Positions 1-5,832 of a DNA stretch of 9,314 bases are shown here, piece by piece. The position numbers were made by a program, and so were the translations under genes. The notes beneath the pieces are model-generated. The model had not been told where the DNA came from and did not search any database. It was given only the letters and a program-made list of their open reading frames with translations. Each line of letters begins with the position of its first letter. The stretch's first letter is position 1. The DNA comes from Haloferacaceae archaeon (GTDB lineage: Archaea; Halobacteriota; Halobacteria; Halobacteriales; Haloferacaceae): assembly GCA_028274825.1 (NCBI GenBank), contig JAQCMZ010000476.1:1-9314 (forward strand), read 5' to 3'.

Positions 1-1095
1 GAGGTTCGGAGCGTGGACGGCGGAATCAATTACGCGGGGTCTCCTCTACGATTGGGCCGGAGTCTAGATATTGCCACGAACCGATATGAAGAATCAGGAC
101 GCATAAGAGAGGTTAGTAGTGGCGACAGTCTCGACCGCCAGCAGACAACCGTCTTACTACGGGACACACTTCCGGAGATTGATGCTGAAGCAATTAGTCC
201 CGGCGATGAGATACGCCTCGCTGGTCGGACCATCGCGACTGTAGAAGAGGCTAGTTTCCATCCGACCGGAGACATAACGCAGACACAAGTGTTTCTGAAA
301 GTCAATCTTGAGACGTACCGCCAACAGGGGGAACGGCGGTTCGGTGCGAGTCCAGTACGACGGGGACAGACAATCCAGTTAGACGGTGATGGCTACTCAA
401 TCCAAGGGCTAATCGAGCGTGTCGGCGCCGATGCAGACCTAGCAAGCCAGGACGTCGACGTTGTGATTATCGACTCCGTGAATAGCGAGACTGCAAGCCG
501 GGTTGTCAAAGGGGATGTCTCGCGAACTGCGGGGCGAACTGTCGGGACTCTCGAGTCGGTTTCGATTTTCGGGACAAACGACCCTGATCAAAAGCGGATT
601 GTCGCCGGTATCTCGGTAAATACCGTCAACTATGCTAAGAGGCCGCTCTCAGGAAGGGGGTTCATTCAACGCGGCGCTAATCTCTTCTTCCAAACGGAAA
701 CTTACCAACTGAGCGGTCAGATTGACCGTGTTGGAACAGCCGAGCCATCGGGAACTCCGGCCACTCGGGAAGTTACACTTAGAATGGACGATACGCGGGA
801 AGATATGGCTGAAACGATCACTCCGGGGCTCTCAGAGGAGGCATCCGGTGACACGGTTGCGCGGGTAACCGCAGTCGAAACAGAGCCGTCGGTATTGATT
901 CTGCGCGGTGAAAGAGCGAATCTCGAAGTGGCCGATCACCCGTTTAACAAAGACGTGACAATCACCGCCGAACTGCAGGTGCGTGAGACGACCGGTGGGG
1001 TCCGGTTCAAAGGAGAATCGCTCAGACAGGGTCAAACTGTTACGCTTGACCTCGGGGTCGTAACGATTGAGGCCGTTGTAGTAGATATCGGGTAA
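1..1095 (+). CDS. DUF4330-like repeat protein, 5' end cut by window
   Basis: The reading frame is open from base 1 and ends at TAA 1093-1095. The GTG at 13 is probably not the true start: the codons before it (E-V-R-S) align with Q-V-R-E-T at the start of the last repeat (around residue 322, counting from the GTG), so the protein begins upstream. About 105-residue units recur. A motif of the type 'F-x-G-x-(P/S)-(L/V)-R-x-G-Q-T-(I/V)' followed by a Y-x-(I/L)-x-G-x-(I/V)-x-x-(V/I) strand appears near residues 4-34, 106-137, 213-240 and 328-358. Between them lie segments with 'ISPGDEIRLAGRTIATVEE' (61-79) and its diverged copies near 163-181 and 268-286. From memory this matches the haloarchaeal DUF4330 family, whose full members usually carry an N-terminal membrane anchor; that part would be missing here. 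Its function is unknown; an extracytoplasmic beta-rich role is inference. Confidence 0.8.
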   Translation, partial: EVRSVDGGINYAGSPLRLGRSLDIATNRYEESGRIREVSSGDSLDRQQTTVLLRDTLPEIDAEAISPGDEIRLAGRTIATVEEASFHPTGDITQTQVFLKVNLETYRQQGERRFGASPVRRGQTIQLDGDGYSIQGLIERVGADADLASQDVDVVIIDSVNSETASRVVKGDVSRTAGRTVGTLESVSIFGTNDPDQKRIVAGISVNTVNYAKRPLSGRGFIQRGANLFFQTETYQLSGQIDRVGTAEPSGTPATREVTLRMDDTREDMAETITPGLSEEASGDTVARVTAVETEPSVLILRGERANLEVADHPFNKDVTITAELQVRETTGGVRFKGESLRQGQTVTLDLGVVTIEAVVVDIG

Positions 1096-1118
1096 ATATC
1101 TGATTTTGTTACCTGATA

Positions 1119-1139
1119 GTGATATAAAAATAATATCAC
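1119..1139. repeat. AT-rich 7-bp inverted repeat in the 1096-1197 spacer
   Basis: GTGATAT (1119-1125) and ATATCAC (1133-1139) are perfect inverse complements around AAAAATA. It overlaps a TATAAAA string about 60-80 bases before the ATG at 1198. It could be an operator or second promoter for that gene, or part of the end of the DUF4330-like transcript, whose stop is followed by the T-rich GATTTTGTT (1102-1110). Confidence 0.4.
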
Positions 1140-1169
1140 CTGTCCAGCATTGATTGTCAATGAGACGAA

Positions 1170-1177
1170 ATATAAAT
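1170..1177 (+). promoter_or_regulatory. TATA-like promoter element of the 1198 gene
   Basis: The bases ATATAAAT lie about 24 bases before the ATG at 1198, preceded by a purine-rich CGAAA that could serve as the BRE. No Shine-Dalgarno sequence precedes the ATG. The spacing fits a leaderless archaeal transcript starting at or next to the start codon. Confidence 0.55.
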
Positions 1178-1197
1178 CTGAAGATATACGATAAAGT

Positions 1198-1884
1198 ATG
1201 AATACTGATGACTCTCTTTTAGTGAGTGTCGTCGAAGATTCACAGACAAAGAGATTATTTTCAGAGATCCTCACCGGCTCCAGACAGGCCGACCAGGATT
1301 CCGAGGGGAAAAAGCAGCGTTCGTCTACTACCTCTCCAGTGGAGTCTCGCACCGAAACACCAGTGCGAACCGGTATCAAAAGCGTCGTCACTGACTCCTG
1401 GCTGTACGGGTGGCTGACGAAAGAGCCCGAACCAGACGTGATTGTAATTGATCTTCGAAAAACAGGCACTATTGCGCCGGTTATCAGAGTGTTAGACTGG
1501 GTTATCGATGCAGTCCAATCCTGGGCGGTAGGGTCTCAGTCAGCGCGCAGTATCAAACGCTTTTTTGAGCGATTTCGGGCCGCACCGCTGGTAATCGCAG
1601 GGCTCACTGTCGCCGTTCTCGGAATGGCCGGGATTATCGTGTCAGCTATGACAAGTGGTAGCCCAGTGTCACGAGTGGCGATCTTCAGTGTCGTCACGAT
1701 AGTCGGATTGCTAGGGATTCGTGAGAATCGATCGTGGAAGGAACTCACAGAGACTCGAACTGCCGATATGTTGCGGACTGTTCTCGAACCTCCCGAACCT
1801 CGAGAACAGCCGGAATCTGAAAACGAGACTGGACAGCGAGATGCTGAGGCGAGGAGTGACGAGCGAGGAGACAGAAAGCCCTGA
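1198..1884 (+). CDS. Uncharacterised two-helix membrane protein with WLTKEPEP motif
   Basis: This 228-residue protein has a polar, poorly conserved-looking N-terminus (1-60), then the segment WLTKEPEPDVIVIDLR (72-87), which I recall as a hallmark of an unnamed haloarchaeal membrane-protein family. Two hydrophobic helices follow at about 129-151 and 157-174, then 'RENRSWKELTETR' (175-187), 'EPPEP' (197-201) and a highly charged, disordered tail. The hydrophilic parts presumably face the same side, probably the cytoplasm, with a short loop between the helices. The ATG at 1198 is supported by a TATA box at leaderless distance. It follows the DUF4330-like gene by 102 bases on the same strand, and the pairing may be functional. 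No catalytic motif is visible and no function can be assigned. Its last codons are followed by a convergent gene 161 bases away. Confidence 0.8.
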   Translation: MNTDDSLLVSVVEDSQTKRLFSEILTGSRQADQDSEGKKQRSSTTSPVESRTETPVRTGIKSVVTDSWLYGWLTKEPEPDVIVIDLRKTGTIAPVIRVLDWVIDAVQSWAVGSQSARSIKRFFERFRAAPLVIAGLTVAVLGMAGIIVSAMTSGSPVSRVAIFSVVTIVGLLGIRENRSWKELTETRTADMLRTVLEPPEPREQPESENETGQRDAEARSDERGDRKP

Positions 1885-2045
1885 GCGGAGACTCTCTCCC
1901 ACTCAATCTCGAACAGGCCTGTGCATGCGAAAGTATCAGCGCTAGAGTGAGAATGATCAATCGGATGCGAATTAGAGAGTCTCATCAAACTCAGTTCACC
2001 GGGGGCAAATCAGGAGACACTAAATCACGCGTAAAGCACCCACCT

Positions 2046-2966
2046 CTACTGACTGTAATAGTCACAGACTTGCTGAATCCCTGTTTCGAAATCAATCTCG
2101 GGCCCCCAGCCTGTCGCAGAGGAGATCTTCGAGATATCTGCGCAGGTATCACCCACATAAACGTCATCGGGAATCGGATTGTCGACGTGCTCGGGGGCGA
2201 CATCTGTGTTCAATTCGGAGTTGATCATCTCAACGACCGTATTAAACGAATATCGCTCACCGGTCCCCACGTTATAGACCTCATCCAGTTGATGATCGGC
2301 GGCCGCGACGGTCGCTCGGACGATATCGGACACGTGAGTGAAGTCGCGGGTCTGTTCGCCGTCGCCGTACAGCTTTGGCGGGCGACCGTCAGCGATGTCG
2401 TCGGCAAACTGCGCGATGACATTCGCGTACTCTCCCTTATGTGCTTCTGAGCCGCCGTATCCCTGGTACACAGAAAAGTACCGTAGCCCAGCTGTCGTCA
2501 TATCGTAGTGGTTAGAAAAGTACTCTGCGTACTTCTCACGGGCCATCTTCGAGGCCTCGTATCCAGTGTTCACCGAGACGTCCATCGACTCGGGCGAGGG
2601 GGTCGTCCGCGTTCCGTAAATCGATGAAGTGCTCGCGTAGACCACTGTCTCACACCCGTCCTGACGGGCCTGTTCGACCACGTTCGCAAATCCCTCTACA
2701 TTCACCTGCGCCCCCCGTTGTGGGTTATTCTCGTGCATCGCGTATGATGACAGCGCCGCCAAGTGAAACACGACGTCGACAGCTGTGGGGAGATCCTCCT
2801 CCAGAACGCTTCGTTCGTGGTGTTCAACGGCGTCGATGAGATTCTCTGGTGTGCCGAGATAGCCGTCGTCCACCACCAATACTTCGTTGTCGACTGCCAG
2901 TTCATTGGCGATATTCGATCCGATGAATCCTGCTCCACCGGTGACGAGCACCCGTTTGCCTTTCAT
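2046..2966 (-). CDS. NAD-dependent sugar-nucleotide epimerase (GalE-like, extended SDR)
   Basis: This 306-residue protein is an extended short-chain dehydrogenase/reductase. The Rossmann motif GGAGFIG (10-16) binds NAD, followed by an acidic 'VVDDGYLG' strand end (31-38) that prefers NAD over NADP. 'FHLAALSS' (67-74), the serine-rich 'ASTSSIYG' (111-118) and the catalytic pair Y136/K140 (YEASK) are all in place. 'RYFSVYQGYGG' (162-172) and 'YGDGEQTRDFTHVSDIVRA' (200-218) form the sugar-nucleotide site, as in UDP-glucose/UDP-GlcNAc 4-epimerases. Family membership is clear; the exact UDP-sugar is not, and a dehydratase or other epimerase is less likely but possible. Length is close to family norm (about 310). 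The ATG lies 25 bases behind a T-rich box, so it is probably read leaderless from its own promoter. It is divergent from uppP and convergent with the upstream membrane-protein gene. Likely role: UDP-Gal or UDP-GalNAc type precursors for surface glycans. Confidence 0.88.
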   Translation of the reverse strand: MKGKRVLVTGGAGFIGSNIANELAVDNEVLVVDDGYLGTPENLIDAVEHHERSVLEEDLPTAVDVVFHLAALSSYAMHENNPQRGAQVNVEGFANVVEQARQDGCETVVYASTSSIYGTRTTPSPESMDVSVNTGYEASKMAREKYAEYFSNHYDMTTAGLRYFSVYQGYGGSEAHKGEYANVIAQFADDIADGRPPKLYGDGEQTRDFTHVSDIVRATVAAADHQLDEVYNVGTGERYSFNTVVEMINSELNTDVAPEHVDNPIPDDVYVGDTCADISKISSATGWGPEIDFETGIQQVCDYYSQ

Positions 2967-2988
2967 ACGAGATGTCTGGCGACGGGGG

Positions 2989-2998
2989 GCAAAAAACC
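2989..2998 (-). promoter_or_regulatory. Possible T-rich promoter box of the epimerase
   Basis: On the minus strand a run of six T (plus-strand A run 2991-2996), flanked by GGG and GCC, sits 25-30 bases before the epimerase ATG at 2966. The distance fits an archaeal TATA position for a leaderless transcript, but the sequence is not a classic TATA box and the T-run could also act as a terminator for something upstream. Confidence 0.35.
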
Positions 2999-3017
2999 CG
3001 AACTCTTCGAGTCAGTA

Positions 3018-3164
3018 TCAATCACACACGAGTGTATCCAGTTCGGCTCCCTGTCCTGCAATGTAGAGTCCTGTATCATCACGAGACACGTTCAATGCCC
3101 ACTCGTTCGACAGAGTAACAGAACAGATGAGATTCGATAACGAGCCATCCAACTCGACACAGTT
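3018..3164 (-). pseudogene. Possible gene remnant or small ORF upstream of the epimerase
   Basis: Between in-frame stops at 3165-3167 and 3018-3020 the minus strand is open for 48 codons. The end reads '...NEWALNVSRDDTGLYIAGQ...' and finishes 'LDTLVCD'. The composition, with many Asp/Glu, few Lys and one Trp, is like haloarchaeal proteins, unlike most noise frames here. The only near-cognate start inside is a TTG at 3152, giving 44 residues, with no clear ribosome site. It lies 51 bases upstream of the epimerase start on the same strand. It may be the decayed 3' end of a lost gene, a true small protein, or chance. I recognise no family. Confidence 0.25.
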
Positions 3165-3199
3165 TCACTCTGCGAGAGCGTTTAACAGCTATTTCCAAT

Positions 3200-3210
3200 C
3201 TTATTTATTA
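3200..3210 (+). promoter_or_regulatory. TATA-like promoter element of uppP
   Basis: The AT-only stretch TTATTTATTA is centred about 25 bases before the GTG start of uppP at 3231. No Shine-Dalgarno sequence is present between them. This supports both the GTG start and a leaderless mRNA. Confidence 0.55.
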
Positions 3211-3230
3211 ATCCACGAAGAGAAATTGAC

Positions 3231-4058
3231 GTGAGCCGTGTTGGACTCGTCGTTGCCTTGCTCGCGGGGATTGTGCAAGGGGTCGTCGAGTGGCTACCCG
3301 TTTCGAGTCAAGGGAATCTCGCACTGTTTCTCACTGCAATCGGTGCCTCACCGGAGGCAGCATTACAGTTGGCGTTATTTCTCCAGATAGGGACGACCGT
3401 CTCAGCAGCCAGTTACTATCGTGAAGAGATACTGACAGCAGTCCAGCGGTTGCCGGGGTGGCGCCCTCAGAAGGCATTCGCTGACGGCAACCAATTAACA
3501 TCGTTCATTCTCGTCGCATGCGGGGGAACTGGACTCGTCGGAATCCCACTGTACGTCGTCGCCGTCGACCTGGCAGGCCAGGTTACGGGTGGTATATTCA
3601 TTGCGGCGATTGGTGTCCTGCTAATCCTCACAGGAATTCTCCAGGTAACTTCACAGTCTATCGGAGTGGAGACGCGAGAGGATCCGACGTTCCGTGATGC
3701 CTGCATTGTCGGCGTTGCACAGGGGGTGGCGATTCTCCCTGGTATCTCCCGCTCGGGCGTCACCACTAGCGCGTTACTGTTTCGGAGTTACGAACCAGAG
3801 GCCGCATTCAGACTCTCGTTTCTCCTCTCGATTCCTGCCAGCGTTGGTGCTGCCGTGTTGACGATAATCGGCGCTGGCGGACTCCCCGGAATATCACCCC
3901 GGGCAGCACTGCTGGCGCTGACGACCAGCGCACTCGTGGGGTACGTGACAATCGGCTTAGTGATGCGAATCGTCGAGCGGATTCCTTTCTGGGCTGTTTG
4001 CATCGGGCTCGGCGGCCTCGCAATTGGCGGTGGTGGTGTCGTCTCCGTTATCACCTGA
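3231..4058 (+). CDS. uppP: Undecaprenyl/dolichyl-diphosphate phosphatase (UppP/BacA family)
   Basis: This 275-residue polytopic membrane protein has the two signature regions of the UppP (BacA) family: 'QGVVEWLPVSSQGN' (16-29) and 'LPGISRSGVTTS' (169-180), followed by 'FRLSFLLSIPA' (193-203) and many hydrophobic helices. Length equals the usual 265-275. The family removes a phosphate from polyprenyl diphosphate, releasing the monophosphate carrier used for glycan assembly. Haloarchaea use dolichol-type carriers, so dolichyl diphosphate is the likelier substrate (inference). Relative to E. coli UppP, the first acidic position of the E-x3-E pair is Q16 and the histidine of 'SSTGH' is N29; the second acid (E20), S26, S173 and R174 are kept. 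The GTG start is supported by a TATA box 25 bases before it. It is divergent from the epimerase and stands alone as a transcription unit. Confidence 0.9.
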   Translation: MSRVGLVVALLAGIVQGVVEWLPVSSQGNLALFLTAIGASPEAALQLALFLQIGTTVSAASYYREEILTAVQRLPGWRPQKAFADGNQLTSFILVACGGTGLVGIPLYVVAVDLAGQVTGGIFIAAIGVLLILTGILQVTSQSIGVETREDPTFRDACIVGVAQGVAILPGISRSGVTTSALLFRSYEPEAAFRLSFLLSIPASVGAAVLTIIGAGGLPGISPRAALLALTTSALVGYVTIGLVMRIVERIPFWAVCIGLGGLAIGGGGVVSVIT

Positions 4059-4456
4059 ATTGGTCGACTCCTGTAGGTTGGCCTCCTCTCGTCAATTTCA
4101 CACAGCCGGCTCCTCACTCAAGCCGGGACTCTCTCAACCCACTGTTGTAGAAAATCAAGGGCGCGTTCGACTGTGACTCAATTACTCACCAATCAGAACC
4201 TGTCATACTAGCTACTGTTGAGTCTCTGTAACAGTATGTCACCCCGTGAAAATCGAATCCGGTTGTCCGACCCCCTACCATCATTACGACGGTCGGTTTC
4301 CGCAGTATTCTCGCCGTGGAATTCGACACAATCTGAAGTTGCACGACACCGCGACTGGGGCGCCTGGTCACTGAAGATTCTCGAAGATCCGGACGGATGA
4401 GTATGACAGTTAACAGGCTGAGTTCGAGGCGACGGTCACAATCCCGTGAACAAGTG
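4059..4456. other. Gene-poor spacer between uppP and glmU
   Basis: This 398-base stretch separates two convergent genes and holds no convincing gene. A 6-bp stem (CCGGCT 4106-4111 with AGCCGG 4121-4126) lies 48 bases after the uppP stop, without a T-run. The minus strand reads VERALDFLQQWVERVPA before a stop at 4118-4120, possibly a scrap of a lost gene. A plus-strand frame from an ATG at 4236 to a TGA at 4398-4400 (54 codons) has an arginine-rich product unlike its acidic neighbours and no convincing promoter or ribosome site. Both glmU and uppP must terminate here, but no clear T-tract terminator is visible on either strand. Confidence 0.5.
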
Positions 4457-5650
4457 TTACTCAGTCCGATCATGCATGACTGTCTCGTCGGGAGCGGTTC
4501 TGACACCTCCCGCAAGAACCACTCCGGCGTTCAGACTCGTGTCAATCCCGGTTTTGACACCATCTCCGACGACGACACCGTATTTCCGACGACCGGTCGA
4601 TACCCGCTCGCCTTTCAGCGTCGTCTCGACAGGCGCGTTATCGTGACGGAGATTCGCGACGGTCGTCCCGGCGCCGAAGTTCACGTTCTGGCCGAGCACG
4701 CTATCTCCAACGTACGAAAGGTGGCCGACAGTCGCCCCTTCGCGGAGGATGCTGTTTTTGATTTCTACTGAGTGGCCAACGTGTACGTCCGGTCCCAACA
4801 GGGTTGCACCCCGGATATACGCGTTCGGGCCAACGGATGCTCCAGTACGGAGGATTGCAGGCCCCTCGATCGTCACTCCCTCTCGGACTGTCGCCCCCTT
4901 CTCGACAACGACCGCACCACGCAGTGTTGTCCTGTCACTCACGGAGCCGTCGATCGAGCGGTCCATCTCAGCGATTGTCCACTCGTTCGCGGACAACAGA
5001 TCCCAGGGCCGGCCGACATCGAGCCATCGCTCGAACGGCACCGCTGAGACATCCGTCTCGCGGCAGGATCGCTGGAGTACGTCCGTCAGTTCCTGCTCGC
5101 CGCGGTCGCTCTGGGTGACATCCATCCAGTCGCGGGCAGCCGCTGGAAAGACGTACGCCCCCGTGTTGATCAGGTTTGACGGTGGATCAGCAGGTTTCTC
5201 GATAACCCCGACGACGGATCCGCCCTCGTCACAATCGAGCACTCCGTACGAGGTTGGGGTTTCGACCTGTATCGATCCGACAGCCGGACCAGCCTCGAAC
5301 AGGGACGACACAGAGGGCTGATCGAGAAGAATGTCACCGTTGAGGACAGCGAAGGCACCCGGATCCAGTGTCTCCGTTGCTGCCCGGACTGCATGAGCCG
5401 TGCCGTCTTGCTCGTCTTGGGTGGCGTACTCGACCGGGGTCCCTCGATACTCGGAGCCAAAGTACTCCTTGACGGTTGATGCCTGATAGCCGATGACGAA
5501 CACGAGCCGTGACGCACCCGCCGTAATTGCCGCGTCGGCAGTGTGGGCCACGAGAGGCCGGTCAGCCACCGGTAACAGTGGTTTGGGTGTCTCCCGCGTG
5601 AGCGGCCGCATTCGTGTCCCCTCACCAGCCGCGAGGATGATCGTCTGCAT
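4457..5650 (-). CDS. glmU: Archaeal GlmU: bifunctional sugar-1-phosphate nucleotidylyltransferase/acetyltransferase
   Basis: This 397-residue protein has two domains. The N-terminal nucleotidylyltransferase has LAAGEGTRMRPLT (6-18), PKP (22-24, Lys23), 'Q-x4-GTAHA' (78-87), NGD (104-106), EKP (151-153), 'NTGAYVF' (162-168) and 'WLDVGRPWDL' (209-218). The C-terminal left-handed beta-helix of hexapeptide repeats (about 240-395) contains 'GHLSYVGDSVLG' (309-320) and 'NFGAGT' (324-329); H310 matches the catalytic His363 of E. coli GlmU acetyltransferase. Family members acetylate glucosamine-1-phosphate and transfer UMP from UTP to give UDP-GlcNAc in the cytoplasm. It differs from bacterial GlmU in its shorter nucleotidyltransferase-type N-domain, typical of archaea. 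It is downstream of glmS on the same strand after a 182-base gap, so it may be co-transcribed or have its own weak promoter. The ATG at 5650 has no Shine-Dalgarno site. Confidence 0.9.
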   Translation of the reverse strand: MQTIILAAGEGTRMRPLTRETPKPLLPVADRPLVAHTADAAITAGASRLVFVIGYQASTVKEYFGSEYRGTPVEYATQDEQDGTAHAVRAATETLDPGAFAVLNGDILLDQPSVSSLFEAGPAVGSIQVETPTSYGVLDCDEGGSVVGVIEKPADPPSNLINTGAYVFPAAARDWMDVTQSDRGEQELTDVLQRSCRETDVSAVPFERWLDVGRPWDLLSANEWTIAEMDRSIDGSVSDRTTLRGAVVVEKGATVREGVTIEGPAILRTGASVGPNAYIRGATLLGPDVHVGHSVEIKNSILREGATVGHLSYVGDSVLGQNVNFGAGTTVANLRHDNAPVETTLKGERVSTGRRKYGVVVGDGVKTGIDTSLNAGVVLAGGVRTAPDETVMHDRTE

Positions 5651-5652
5651 AC

Positions 5653-5697
5653 GTCAGACTCGAGTGAAACGCTGAAACCAATTGTGTCTCGTCTGAC
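5653..5697. repeat. Two copies of GTCWGACTCG flanking the possible glmU promoter
   Basis: GTCAGACTCG (5653-5662) and GTCTGACTCG (5691-5700) differ at one base, and their 7-bp cores GTCAGAC/GTCTGAC are also inverse complements. They bracket the AT-richer bases (about 5673-5684) that lie 23-34 bases before the glmU ATG. This could be an operator pair, but the repeats are short enough to arise by chance. Confidence 0.3.
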
Positions 5698-5832
5698 TCG
5701 CCAGGAGAGAATCGAGGCCGGCTGTATCGGTGATCTGAGCTTTCACCCACCCTCGTCTAGCAGATATCGCGTTTACCCGTGGAACAGAGGAGTCCAGCGA
5801 AAAGTGTTCAAGCCACACGGGACCGACAGGCA

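Noticed and set aside
2985..3002. Rho-independent-like terminator at the G6/A6 run upstream of the epimerase
   Set aside because: The GC stem around the T-run is only about four pairs and the run sits where the epimerase promoter is expected; a promoter role fits better.
2763..3140. Plus-strand frame of 125 codons across the epimerase start and spacer
   Set aside because: Most of it is antisense to the epimerase N-terminus; the rest is cysteine- and serine-rich with no recognisable domain, promoter or ribosome site.
4397..4771. Plus-strand frame of 124 codons whose ATG overlaps the previous stop
   Set aside because: The ATGA overlap looks operon-like, but most of the frame is antisense to the conserved glmU beta-helix and the product shows no family features.
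4749..5321. Long plus-strand frame of 190 codons inside glmU
   Set aside because: It lies fully antisense to a clearly functional gene; its product is Ser/Arg/Pro-rich with no motif, as expected for the opposite strand of a haloarchaeal gene.
5651..5832. glmS-type ribozyme or riboswitch near glmS/glmU
   Set aside because: The glmS start is buried in a gene overlap, leaving no leader, and the spacer before glmU shows none of the known ribozyme core; none is known in haloarchaea to my knowledge.
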